From Stenotrophomonas sp. SAU14A_NAIMI4_8 (GTDB taxonomy: Bacteria; Pseudomonadota; Gammaproteobacteria; Xanthomonadales; Xanthomonadaceae): DNA of 64,000 nucleotides. Below the pieces are notes generated by a model that was not told the DNA's origin, searched no databases, and saw nothing but the letters and a program-made list of their open reading frames with translations. The translations under genes were made by a program, and so were the position numbers. Below, piece after piece: positions 33,741 through 41,519 of this stretch (its first letter is position 1; each line of letters opens with the position of its first letter). The stretch is from assembly GCF_003086695.1 (NCBI RefSeq), contig NZ_CP025999.1, positions 353,820-417,819 on the forward strand, read 5' to 3'.

Positions 33741-35687
33741 TCAGGCGGTCTCCGGTGCAGTGGCCAGCAGCAGGGTAAAGCAGGTGCCGGTGCCGGGCGT
33801 GCTGCGCACCTGCAGCTGGCCGCCGTGGGCTTCCACGGTGGTGCGGCAGATCGGCAGGCCCATGCCCATGCCCTGCGGCTTGGTGGTGAAGAAGGGCTCG
33901 AACAGGCGCGCCACGTGTTCGGCGGCGATGCCCGGCCCGGTGTCGCTCACGTCGATGCGCACGTGGCCGTCGATCGCCTGCAGTTCGATGTGCAGGGCGC
34001 GCACGCCGGGCTGGCCGCTCATGGCCTGGCAGGCATTCAACAGCAGGTTCACCAGCACCTGCTGCAGCTGGATGCGCTGGCCCGGCACGTCCGGCAGCGC
34101 GGCCACCTGGTCCACCTGTACCTGCACCTGCTCGCGCTGCAGCTCGTGCTGCAGCAGGCGCAGGGCATCGTCCACCAGCACGGCCGGGGCCAGCACTTCG
34201 TGCGCGGGCGGCGTCTTGCCCAGGAAGTCGCGCACGTTCTTGACGATGCCGCTGGCGCGGCGTCCCTCGGCGATGGTGCGCTCGATCGCCAGTTCCACTT
34301 CGTGCAGCTCCGGCTGCGGCCGGCGCAGCCAGCGCAGCCCGGCCTCGCCATTGGTCACCACCGCCATCAGCGGCTGGTTCACCTCATGTGCCAGCGACGC
34401 GGTCAGTTCACCCAGGGTGGCCACGCGGCTGGCATGGGCCAGTTCGGCCTGCGCGGCCAAGGCGCGGGCCTCGGCCTGCTTGCGCTCGTGGATGTCGACC
34501 ACGAACACCAGCACCGTGCCATCGCCTTCGCGGCGGTCGGGGAAGGTGATGGTGAACAGTACCGGCACCGTGCTGCCGTCGGCGCGCACGATGGATGTCT
34601 CGCCTTCGCAGTGCGGCGCGCCGGCCACGAAGGCGGCCAGCGATGCGGCGAAGGTGCGGTCGTCGTCGGCCAGCACCGCATCGACCGTCGCCGGTGGTGC
34701 GCCTTCGCCGATCAGGCGGCGGAAGGCCGGGTTCAGGCCCACCAGGCGCGCCCGTTGCCGGAAGCGGGTGAGCGCCTGTGGGGAGGCCTGCAGATAGGCC
34801 TGCAGCTGCGCGCGGTCGCCCACCCCATGCCGCGACAGTTCGGCCTGCACCTCGCTCCAGTCCTGTTCCACCACGCCGATGCGGCTGCCGTCGAACATGC
34901 GCCGGTAGCGCTGTTCGCTGCGCACCAGCGCGGCGTGTGCGGCCTGCCGTTCACTTACATCGGTATGCGTCTCCAGCACCCGCAGCGGCCGCCCCTGGCG
35001 ATCGCGCTGCAGCACCCAGCGGCTTTCCAGCCACAGCGTGCGGCCGTCGCGGGTGCGCTGCGCCAGCAGGCCTTCCCAGCGGTCGTGCTGCAGCAGGTCC
35101 GCTTCAATCTGCGAGCGCGGCGCCGGGTAGCGGGTCTGCAGCAGGCGGTCGGCCGGCTGGCCGGCGGCTTCCTCGCGGCTCCAGCCATACACCTGCTCGG
35201 CGGTCAGGTTCCAGAAGCCGATCACCCCGGCCGGGTCGCGCACGAAGATCATGTCGTGCGACAGGTCCAGCAGCACGGCCTGGTCGGCCAGGGTGCGCAT
35301 GGAACGCTGGTTCTGCAGGGCCAGCACGGCCGCGATCGCGATCGCCACCAGGCTGACCAGTGCGCGCACGGTCTGCGGCCCCACGTGGTCGATGCCGTGC
35401 GTATCCAGGTAGGCGCACAGGGTCAGCCCGGCGCCGGCCACGGCCACGGCGATGATGTCGCCGCGGCGGCCGGTACGCGCCACCAGCAGCACCGGCAGCA
35501 CGTACAGCACCGCCACCGCGCCTTCCAGCGTGGACAGCGTGTCGAACAGGGCGATGGCCAGCACCACCACGCAGGCCACCGCACGCAGTGCCATGGCAGG
35601 AATGATCCGGTGCGGGAACACCACGTCGCCGCCGCCACTGGGGTGCGGTGCCGGGGTCCAGGGGGATGGGGTGCGCGGCGTTGGCAT
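33741..35687 (-). CDS. Membrane PAS sensor histidine kinase (FixL/TodS-like)
   Basis: 648 residues, AGGAGG four bases before ATG 35687. Three or four membrane helices fill residues about 30-120 (ALRAVACVVVLAIALFDTL; VAVLYVLPVLLVA; IIAVAVAGAGLTLCAYL; VRALVSLVAIAIAAVLAL). Two PAS domains follow (DLSHDMIFVRDPAGVIGFWN; second near 265-400 with SIVRADGSTVPVLF). HisKA motif LAHEVNQPLMAVVTNGEAG, phosphoacceptor H434. ATPase boxes: LVNLLLNACQAM, DTGPGI, GMGMGLPICRT. No haem-binding histidine is obvious in the PAS domains. Divergent from dps. Confidence 0.9.
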   Translation of the reverse strand: MPTPRTPSPWTPAPHPSGGGDVVFPHRIIPAMALRAVACVVVLAIALFDTLSTLEGAVAVLYVLPVLLVARTGRRGDIIAVAVAGAGLTLCAYLDTHGIDHVGPQTVRALVSLVAIAIAAVLALQNQRSMRTLADQAVLLDLSHDMIFVRDPAGVIGFWNLTAEQVYGWSREEAAGQPADRLLQTRYPAPRSQIEADLLQHDRWEGLLAQRTRDGRTLWLESRWVLQRDRQGRPLRVLETHTDVSERQAAHAALVRSEQRYRRMFDGSRIGVVEQDWSEVQAELSRHGVGDRAQLQAYLQASPQALTRFRQRARLVGLNPAFRRLIGEGAPPATVDAVLADDDRTFAASLAAFVAGAPHCEGETSIVRADGSTVPVLFTITFPDRREGDGTVLVFVVDIHERKQAEARALAAQAELAHASRVATLGELTASLAHEVNQPLMAVVTNGEAGLRWLRRPQPELHEVELAIERTIAEGRRASGIVKNVRDFLGKTPPAHEVLAPAVLVDDALRLLQHELQREQVQVQVDQVAALPDVPGQRIQLQQVLVNLLLNACQAMSGQPGVRALHIELQAIDGHVRIDVSDTGPGIAAEHVARLFEPFFTTKPQGMGMGLPICRTTVEAHGGQLQVRSTPGTGTCFTLLLATAPETA

Positions 35688-35751
35688 CGGGCCTCCTGTG
35701 CCAGGGTGGGGCGCCGCCTGTCGGCCACGCCGAAAGACCGCTGCTACGGTC

Positions 35752-35776
35752 CCTTGCCCGCCCATGCTGGGCAAGG
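35752..35776. promoter_or_regulatory. Dyad in the kinase/dps divergent region
   Basis: CCTTGCCC and GGGCAAGG form a perfect 8-bp inverted repeat around 9 bases. It lies 65 bases before the kinase start and about 140 before dps, so it could be an operator for either or a weak hairpin. Confidence 0.4.
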
Positions 35777-35821
35777 AACCGGCGCGGCGTCTTGCACGGA
35801 TGTGCGCAGCCGGCCGGGCAA

Positions 35822-35837
35822 ACCAAGGTATGCCCCG
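35822..35837 (+). promoter_or_regulatory. Candidate operator upstream of dps
   Basis: ACCAAGGTATGCCCCG ends 75 bases before the dps start. The identical 16-mer occurs before the hydrolase gene in the same orientation, and a partial one before the receiver gene. TACGCT (35879-35884), a possible -10, lies downstream. Confidence 0.5.
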
Positions 35838-35912
35838 CACGATACCCAGGTGCAATGGGCGCCGGCCCGCGCGCTGCCTACGCTGGATCCGTCCCCTACT
35901 GGAACCGCCGCC

Positions 35913-36416
35913 ATGACCGCTCCCACCTTTTCCAGCGCCCTGCGCGTACGCAACGACCTGGGCGCGCAGGCCGCCGCCGATCTGGCCCCGGCGCTGACCG
36001 CGCTGCTGGCCGACATGTTCGCTCTGTATCTGAAGACCAAGAACTTCCATTGGCACATGAGCGGTCCGCACTTCCGCGATTACCACCTGATGCTGGACGA
36101 ACAGTCCGCGCAGGTGCTGGCCACCACCGATGCCATTGCCGAGCGTGCGCGCAAGGTCGGCGGCACCACCCTGCGTTCGATCGGCCACATCCAGCGCATC
36201 CAGCGCCTGCTGGATAACGATGCCGACTATGTCACCGCGCAGGACATGCTGGCCGAACTGGCCGACGACAATCGCCGCCTGGTCGGCTTCCTGCGTGCCA
36301 CCCATGGCGTGTGCAGCGAGTACGGCGACGTGGCCAGCACCAGCCTGATCGAAACCTGGATCGACGAGGCCGAACGCCGCAGCTGGTTCCTGGGCGCCTG
36401 CCGCGAAACCCGCTGA
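35913..36416 (+). CDS. dps: Dps-family ferritin-like DNA-protection protein
   Basis: 167 residues. The ferroxidase signature is intact: KTKNFHWHMSGPHFRDYH followed by LMLDEQ. The family forms a 12-subunit shell that oxidises Fe(II) with peroxide, stores iron and shields DNA. The N-terminal tail is short with few lysines, so DNA binding may be weak. It lies divergent from the PAS kinase and is followed by the kinase-like gene after 35 bases, which links it to the signalling cluster. Confidence 0.92.
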   Translation: MTAPTFSSALRVRNDLGAQAAADLAPALTALLADMFALYLKTKNFHWHMSGPHFRDYHLMLDEQSAQVLATTDAIAERARKVGGTTLRSIGHIQRIQRLLDNDADYVTAQDMLAELADDNRRLVGFLRATHGVCSEYGDVASTSLIETWIDEAERRSWFLGACRETR

Positions 36417-36451
36417 TCACCCGACCCGTCCGCATTGCAAGGAGAGCGGTA

Positions 36452-37168
36452 ATGCACACCCCATTGGTAGTGGCTCCCGCCGAGCTGTCCCCCGCCAGCC
36501 GCCTGGCCATGCTGGGCCATGATCTGAACAACGTGCTGCAGGCGGCCGCCGCCGCGATCGGGCTGGCACTGCAGGGCGGCCGACTGGGCCCGGCCGACAG
36601 CGCGCTGCTGGACGTGGCTGGGCAGGCCCTGCAGCAGGGCGCCGGCATGGCCCGGTTGTTCCTGGGCCAGGACATTCCGCGTCCGTGCAGCAGTGACGGC
36701 GTGGATCTGGCCGAGCTGGTGCAGGAAATGGCGCCGCTGCTCCAGCACGCCATCGCCCCGGCCATGCAGCTGGAACTGGATGCGTGCGCGCTGTCCGGAC
36801 GCGTGCAGGTGGACCGCAGTGCCCTGCAGCGTGCGCTGGTGAACCTGGCCCTGAACGCGCGCGAAGCCTGCGCGCCAGGCGCGCGCCTGCGCATCAGCAC
36901 CGACACCTGCACCCTGGTGGTCGCCGGGCCCGGCCGAACACCGGGCCGCTACGGCATCGTACGGGTGGCTGACAACGGGCCGGGCATCGACCCGGCGGTG
37001 GCCGCGCGTGTGTTCGAGCCCGGCGCCAGCAGCCGTGGCCCGGGGCGCGGCCTCGGCCTGGCCCAGGTGCGCGCCGCGGTGGAAGCCAGCGGTGGCTTCG
37101 TGGATGTGCAGTCCTCGCCACGCCGCGGTACCTGCTTCCTGCTGGCCCTGCCCAGCACGATCGCCTGA
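36452..37168 (+). CDS. Sensorless histidine-kinase-like protein
   Basis: 238 residues, AAGGAGA at 36439-36445 before ATG 36452. It has no sensor, membrane or PAS region. Candidate phosphoacceptor H23 is in LAMLGHDLNNVLQAA, matching the H-D/E-x-N-N-L/V-L type of hybrid kinases. The ATPase domain is complete: N box LVNLALNAREA, G1 DNGPGID, G2 GRGLGLAQVRAAV, then GTCFLLALP. It may take input from a partner protein, or serve as a kinase or phosphatase for the stand-alone receiver at 32571. Likely co-transcribed with dps and the bicupin gene. Confidence 0.75.
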   Translation: MHTPLVVAPAELSPASRLAMLGHDLNNVLQAAAAAIGLALQGGRLGPADSALLDVAGQALQQGAGMARLFLGQDIPRPCSSDGVDLAELVQEMAPLLQHAIAPAMQLELDACALSGRVQVDRSALQRALVNLALNAREACAPGARLRISTDTCTLVVAGPGRTPGRYGIVRVADNGPGIDPAVAARVFEPGASSRGPGRGLGLAQVRAAVEASGGFVDVQSSPRRGTCFLLALPSTIA

Positions 37169-37185
37169 TCCCTACGGAGAACGTC

Positions 37186-38235
37186 ATGTCTGTTTCTGCC
37201 ATGCCCCTGTCCCGTCACGTCCGTTCGCTCGCCCACGCAGAACTGGCCCATGCCAGTGCGCTGGGCGAAGTCCGCCGCCTGGACGGCACCGCGTTCCCGC
37301 TGCTGCAGGGGCTGTCGATCAAGCGCCTGCGGCTGGAAGCAGACGCCATGCGCGAAGCGCACTGGCATGCCAATGCCGATGAACTGGCCTACGTCTGCCA
37401 GGGCCAGGTGCGCGTGCAGGTGATCGACAACGGTGACCAGGTGAGTGCGTTTGTCGTGTCAGAAGGGCAGATGTTCCATATTCCCAGCGGTGCCCTGCAC
37501 CTGATTGAAAACCTGGGCCCCGCCCGCGCCGAACTGATCATCGCCTTCAGCCATGCGCACCCGCAGGATTTCTCGCTGCAGGCAGCCTTCGGTGCGATGA
37601 GCGACGCCGTGCTGGGCAATACCTTCGATCTGCCCGCCAGCGCCTTTGCGGCGCTGCCACGCGATACCGGCAGCCGCTACCTGGTACCGCGCCCGCGGGG
37701 TCTGCCGCCTGCGTCGCCCGATCATGCGCAGCCGCTGCGCTTCGATGTGGAAGCGCAGTCGGCACCGGTGACCTTCCCGTATGGCCACGCACGGGTCGCC
37801 CGCAGCCAGTTCTGGCCCGCCCTGCGCCATCTGGCCATGTACTCGCTGCAGGTTGGCGAAGACGGCATGCGCGAACCGCACTGGCACCCCGATACCGCCG
37901 AAATGGGCTACGTGCACCGCGGCCATGCGCGCATGACCGTGCTCGACCCCGACGGCAGCACCGACACCTACCTGCTGTCACCGGGCGATGTGTACTTCAT
38001 TCCCCCGGCCTATCCACACCAGATCGAGGCACTGGGGCAGGACATCCATTTCCTGGTGTTCTTCGACCGACCGATGCCCGCCGATATCGGCTACCGCCTG
38101 TGTGGCGCGGCGCTGCCACCGGCCACCCTGGCGGCGACCTTCGGCGTACCGGTGGAGCGCATGCCGGTGCTGCCGGCCACCGCCGGCGACCCGCTGATCG
38201 TGGCCCGCGGCAATCCTCTCGATCCCTGCACCTGA
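37186..38235 (+). CDS. Bicupin of the oxalate decarboxylase family
   Basis: 349 residues, two cupin domains. First metal site: H59, H61, E66 (HWHANADELAYV) and H105 (SGALHLIEN). Second: H232, H234, E239 (HWHPDTAEMGYV) and H278 (PAYPHQIEA). Both sites are complete, as in manganese OxdC, which turns oxalate into formate and CO2. No signal peptide. Whether oxalate is the substrate depends on lid residues I cannot place. It starts 17 bases after the kinase-like gene, an odd partner suggesting a stress or acid-response role. Confidence 0.82.
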   Translation: MSVSAMPLSRHVRSLAHAELAHASALGEVRRLDGTAFPLLQGLSIKRLRLEADAMREAHWHANADELAYVCQGQVRVQVIDNGDQVSAFVVSEGQMFHIPSGALHLIENLGPARAELIIAFSHAHPQDFSLQAAFGAMSDAVLGNTFDLPASAFAALPRDTGSRYLVPRPRGLPPASPDHAQPLRFDVEAQSAPVTFPYGHARVARSQFWPALRHLAMYSLQVGEDGMREPHWHPDTAEMGYVHRGHARMTVLDPDGSTDTYLLSPGDVYFIPPAYPHQIEALGQDIHFLVFFDRPMPADIGYRLCGAALPPATLAATFGVPVERMPVLPATAGDPLIVARGNPLDPCT

Positions 38236-38274
38236 AGTAGGCCACCATGGGGGCCTTCCCGGGGAGGCCTGCGC

Positions 38275-38967
38275 ATGCGCGGTATCGACTTCAGTTCCTG
38301 GCAGGGGGTGCTGTCCACGCTGGCTGGACTGGTGCTGATCACCCTGCTGGGCGTGGGCATCCGCCTGCTGGTGATGCAGACCCTGCAGCAGCGCCGCGAG
38401 CGTGAGAACCGGCAGATCAACGAGCGCCTGCGCACGCTGATGGCCGCCTACAAGACATTGGGCGGCTCGTTCACCGGCGATCTGGGCGTGGACCCCACCC
38501 ATCTGCGCGAACTGCGCCAGCGCGCCCACGAAAGCGGCAGCACCGAGCCGGGCTCGGAGCGTGCACGGCGCATCCGCGATGCAGTGGAGGCGGCGTTGTC
38601 GGACATCCTGCTGCTGGGCACCGACGAACAAGTGCGGCTGGCCGCGCGTGCCGCCACCGAACTGGCGCAGGGCCGGCCGGTGCATACCCACGACCTGGTG
38701 GTGTCGCTGCGTGACTTCGTGCGCCAGGCACTGGACCTGGCCCCGGTGCCGACCGACCTGCAGATTCCGCCGCAGGGCCCGACCCGTCCGGCCAGTGGCG
38801 GTGGCGGCGGCAACAAGGCACGTGGCGGCGAGGGCGAGGCCAAGGGCGGTCGCGGGGGTGGGGGCGGTGGTGGTGGAGCGGGCGCCGGCATGGGCGGCCT
38901 GGGCCTTGGGGCCGGCGCCGCGCTGGGCGCCGGCCATGCCAGCGAAGACGACCCCAGCGCGCGCTGA
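38275..38967 (+). CDS. Membrane-anchored protein with glycine-rich tail
   Basis: 230 residues. One N-terminal helix (GVLSTLAGLVLITLLGVGIRLLV, about 11-33), a coiled-coil-like basic stretch (QQRRERENRQINERLRTL), and a soluble helical domain to about 165. A tail follows, dominated by Gly and Ala with runs of up to eight Gly, and ends EDDPSAR. I recognise no family. It follows the bicupin gene by 39 bases. The Gly tail is coded by GC-rich repeats likely to vary in length. Confidence 0.65.
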   Translation: MRGIDFSSWQGVLSTLAGLVLITLLGVGIRLLVMQTLQQRRERENRQINERLRTLMAAYKTLGGSFTGDLGVDPTHLRELRQRAHESGSTEPGSERARRIRDAVEAALSDILLLGTDEQVRLAARAATELAQGRPVHTHDLVVSLRDFVRQALDLAPVPTDLQIPPQGPTRPASGGGGGNKARGGEGEAKGGRGGGGGGGGAGAGMGGLGLGAGAALGAGHASEDDPSAR

Positions 38968-38987
38968 GGCGCGTCGCGTCGGGTCCG

Positions 38988-39347
38988 TCAGGGCAAAAGA
39001 TCCAGGATCGGCACGAAGCCGCCATAGATCATCCGCGCGCCATCAAAGGGCATCGGGTTCTTCGACGGATCCATGCGCGGGTCTTCCATCATCTTCTGCA
39101 TGCCCGCATCGCGGGTGGCCTTGTCGGGCCATTCAATCCAGGAAAACACCACCGTCTCATCCGGCGTGGCCTTCACCGCGCCGAAGAAGTCGGTGGTCTT
39201 GCCTGGCGGCACATCGTCGCCCCAGCACTCGACCACGCGCAGCGCGCCGTATTCAATGAACACGACGTCGCCCATGCGGGCGTGGGCCAGGAATTTTTCC
39301 TTGTTGGCGGTGGGCACCGCCAGGACGAAACCATCGATGTAGCTCAT
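38988..39347 (-). CDS. DUF1428 family protein (YbaA-like)
   Basis: 119 residues, close to the usual 115-120. Family landmarks: SYIDGFVLAVPTANKEKF at the start, VVECWGDDVPPGKTTDFFGA, VVFSWIEWPDKATRDAG, and PFDGARMIYGGF near the end. It is a small dimeric alpha/beta-barrel-like (ferredoxin-fold) protein of unknown role. Convergent with the glycine-rich protein gene, 20 bases apart. Confidence 0.88.
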   Translation of the reverse strand: MSYIDGFVLAVPTANKEKFLAHARMGDVVFIEYGALRVVECWGDDVPPGKTTDFFGAVKATPDETVVFSWIEWPDKATRDAGMQKMMEDPRMDPSKNPMPFDGARMIYGGFVPILDLLP

Positions 39348-39623
39348 CGCTTGCCTCCGTGGTGGACCGTGGCGGATGCACGGCCTTGCTGGTTCGACGA
39401 ATCAGTGCGCGCGCAATCGACACGCCTGTGCCCATTGGAATGCAGTGCATGTGCACGCAGCGCGCGCGTATGCCAGAAACTGCCTGAATCAAGCCAGAAA
39501 ATTCAGCAATGCGAAGACCGCGGTTTTCAGGGAGCGTTGTGTCGAATAACGGAGAATTTACATTCCCGATGCGATGGCGCCCTGGCGCTGCTGCACACCA
39601 TAAGAAAGTAAAGGTGTACCCCC

Positions 39624-40196
39624 ATGAAGAATTCGCTGATTGCCCTGGCTCTGGCCGCTGCCCTGCCGTTCACGGCTTCGGCCGCTGAAAACCTGTCCTA
39701 CAACTACGCCGAGGCGGACTACGCCAAGACCGACGTTGATGGCGTGAAGGCCGACGGTTACGGCGTCAAGGGTTCCTACGGCTTCCTGCCGAACTTCCAT
39801 GCCTTCGGTGAATACAGCCGCCAGGAAGTGGACCACACCAACATCAAGGTCGACCAGTGGAAGGTCGGTGCCGGTTACAACGTTGAAATCGCACCGTCCA
39901 GCGACTTCGTCGCCCGCGTGGCCTACCAGAAGTTCGACCAGAAGCACGGCCTGGACTTCAACGGCTACAGCGCTGAAGCCGGTATCCGCACCGCCTTCGG
40001 TGCCCACGCCGAAGTCTACGGCCTGGTCGGCTACGAAGATTATTCGAAGAAGCACGGCGTCGATATCGACGGCCAGTGGTACGGCCGCCTGGGTGGCCAG
40101 GTGAAGCTGAACCAGAACTGGGGTGTGAACGGCGAGCTGAAGATGAACCGCCACGGCGACAAGGAATACACCGTCGGCCCGCGCTTCAGCTGGTAA
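39624..40196 (+). CDS. Ax21-family outer-membrane beta-barrel protein
   Basis: 190 residues. Signal peptide (NSLIALALAAALPFTASAA, cleavage before ENLS), then an eight-strand-type barrel with alternating aromatic strands (LSYNYAEADYAKTD, YGVKGSYGFLPNFHAFGEYS) and a C-terminal NWGV-VGPRFSW with terminal Trp. The N terminus and the closing strands match Ax21 proteins of Xanthomonas and Stenotrophomonas, small outer-membrane proteins also found in vesicles. Earlier claims that Ax21 is the XA21 elicitor or a quorum signal were withdrawn. Intrinsic terminator follows. AAAGG before the start is a weak ribosome site. Confidence 0.88.
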   Translation: MKNSLIALALAAALPFTASAAENLSYNYAEADYAKTDVDGVKADGYGVKGSYGFLPNFHAFGEYSRQEVDHTNIKVDQWKVGAGYNVEIAPSSDFVARVAYQKFDQKHGLDFNGYSAEAGIRTAFGAHAEVYGLVGYEDYSKKHGVDIDGQWYGRLGGQVKLNQNWGVNGELKMNRHGDKEYTVGPRFSW

Positions 40197-40231
40197 TTGC
40201 CGCGCCGCGCGCATTGCTCCGGCAACGCATC

Positions 40232-40266
40232 AACAGGCCCGGTCTTGACCGGGCCTGTTCTGTTTT
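40232..40266 (+). terminator. Intrinsic terminator of the Ax21-family gene
   Basis: Stem AACAGGCCCGGTC with its complement around TTGA, followed by CTGTTTT. It begins 36 bases past the stop codon. Confidence 0.9.
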
Positions 40267-40385
40267 CAGCTATCGAAACCGCGCATGACCACGGCGCGGT
40301 GCGCGTGCTGCATTGCAACGAATTGGATTCCGCAGCGGGCGGCGGCGGCCTACGGTGGCATTCCCGAAATGCCGGATATGCAGCG

Positions 40386-41060
40386 ATGCCCGTCCTTCCG
40401 CCCCTGCTACCCGACCGGCCGTGCCGGCTGGCACTGTTGGATCCGCACCCGGTACTGCGGCTGGGCGTGGAAGTGCTGCTGCGGCAGCACAGTGGCGTGG
40501 AGGTATGCGGCAGCTACGCCGATGAGCGCGAACTGCTGCAGCGGCTGCGCCGCGAGCCCGGCGGCATCGATCTGCTGGTGGTCGATGCACTGCCACTGGG
40601 CGATCTGGGCGATGGCATGGCGCTGCTGCGCCGGTTGTCCCGCCAGTGGCCGCAGCTGCCGGTGCTGGTGCTGTCGGCGCACTGCAACGCCAGCACGGTC
40701 ACCACGGCCATGCAGGCCGGTGCACGCGGTTTCCTGTCCAAGGCCACCGCGCCCGACGTGCTGCTGCGCGCGGTGGATGTGGTGTCGCGCGGCGGCCGCT
40801 TCGTGCCGCCCGACCTGCGCGCCCAGCTCAGCCGGTCGCGCACCCTGCGCGCGGTCACGCCCAGCCTGGCGCCGCTCAGCCGCCGCGAACGCGAAGTGCT
40901 GCGGCTGGTGCTGCAGGGCTGCAGCACCGGCGAAATGGCCCTGCGCTTCCAGCGTGCGGCCAGCACCATCAGTACCCAGAAGAAAACCGCCTACCAGAAG
41001 CTGGGCATCCGCAGCGATGGCGAATTGTTCCGCATCCGCCACCTGCTGGAATGCAGCTGA
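40386..41060 (+). CDS. Orphan NarL-type response regulator with reduced acidic pocket
   Basis: 224 residues from ATG 40386. Receiver: LALLDPHPVLRLG, with only one Asp where most receivers have two adjacent acids. Likely phosphoacceptor D67 (LLVVDALPLG), Ser in VLVLSAH, Lys in GFLSKATAP. LuxR-type output: SRREREVLRLVLQGCSTGEM and FQRAASTISTQKKTAYQKLG. No kinase gene is adjacent. The missing acid could lower metal binding and phosphorylation. The 3' end is 7 bases from the convergent DUF6165 gene. Confidence 0.85.
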   Translation: MPVLPPLLPDRPCRLALLDPHPVLRLGVEVLLRQHSGVEVCGSYADERELLQRLRREPGGIDLLVVDALPLGDLGDGMALLRRLSRQWPQLPVLVLSAHCNASTVTTAMQAGARGFLSKATAPDVLLRAVDVVSRGGRFVPPDLRAQLSRSRTLRAVTPSLAPLSRREREVLRLVLQGCSTGEMALRFQRAASTISTQKKTAYQKLGIRSDGELFRIRHLLECS

Positions 41061-41067
41061 GGCCGGC

Positions 41068-41457
41068 TTACTGCCCCTGGTACTGCTTCTCTTCCACCAG
41101 CGCAGAACCGGCCACGCGGTTGATCTCGTTCTTCACCACCACGCGCTCGCCGTTGGTGCCGTACACGCCGCGTGCCAACTGCACGAAGGCATCGTCGAAC
41201 ACCTGCGCCGCTTCCTTGTCGCGCAGCTGGTCCTGGATGTCCCACATGCGCTCGTTGATCACCTTCAGCTGCTCCTTCAGGGCCTGCAGCGCCGGCTGCG
41301 CCTGCAGCTGCTGCAGCAGCAGCGGCAGCAGACCATTCAGTTCCGTGCGCACGTTGTCGACCTTGGCTGCATCAGTGATGCGTTCGGCCTTGATCTCGAG
41401 AATGGTGATCTTGTCGATCAGCTCGCCGATCGATACCGGGGTGAGAATGGCGTCCAC
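41068..41457 (-). CDS. DUF6165 family protein
   Basis: 129 residues from GTG 41457, which has AGGAGG seven bases upstream; no ATG serves. The opening ILTPVSIGELIDKITILEIK is the family signature. The rest is helical and charged (LQALKEQLKVINERMWDIQD). The family is small, cytoplasmic and uncharacterised. It lies between the orphan regulator and the second MFS exporter. Confidence 0.8.
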   Translation of the reverse strand: MDAILTPVSIGELIDKITILEIKAERITDAAKVDNVRTELNGLLPLLLQQLQAQPALQALKEQLKVINERMWDIQDQLRDKEAAQVFDDAFVQLARGVYGTNGERVVVKNEINRVAGSALVEEKQYQGQ

Positions 41458-41519
41458 GCGACGACCTCCTGGAAACAGGCGGCCATGATAGCGCGCCTGT
41501 TCCCTGCCATCGCCAACGC

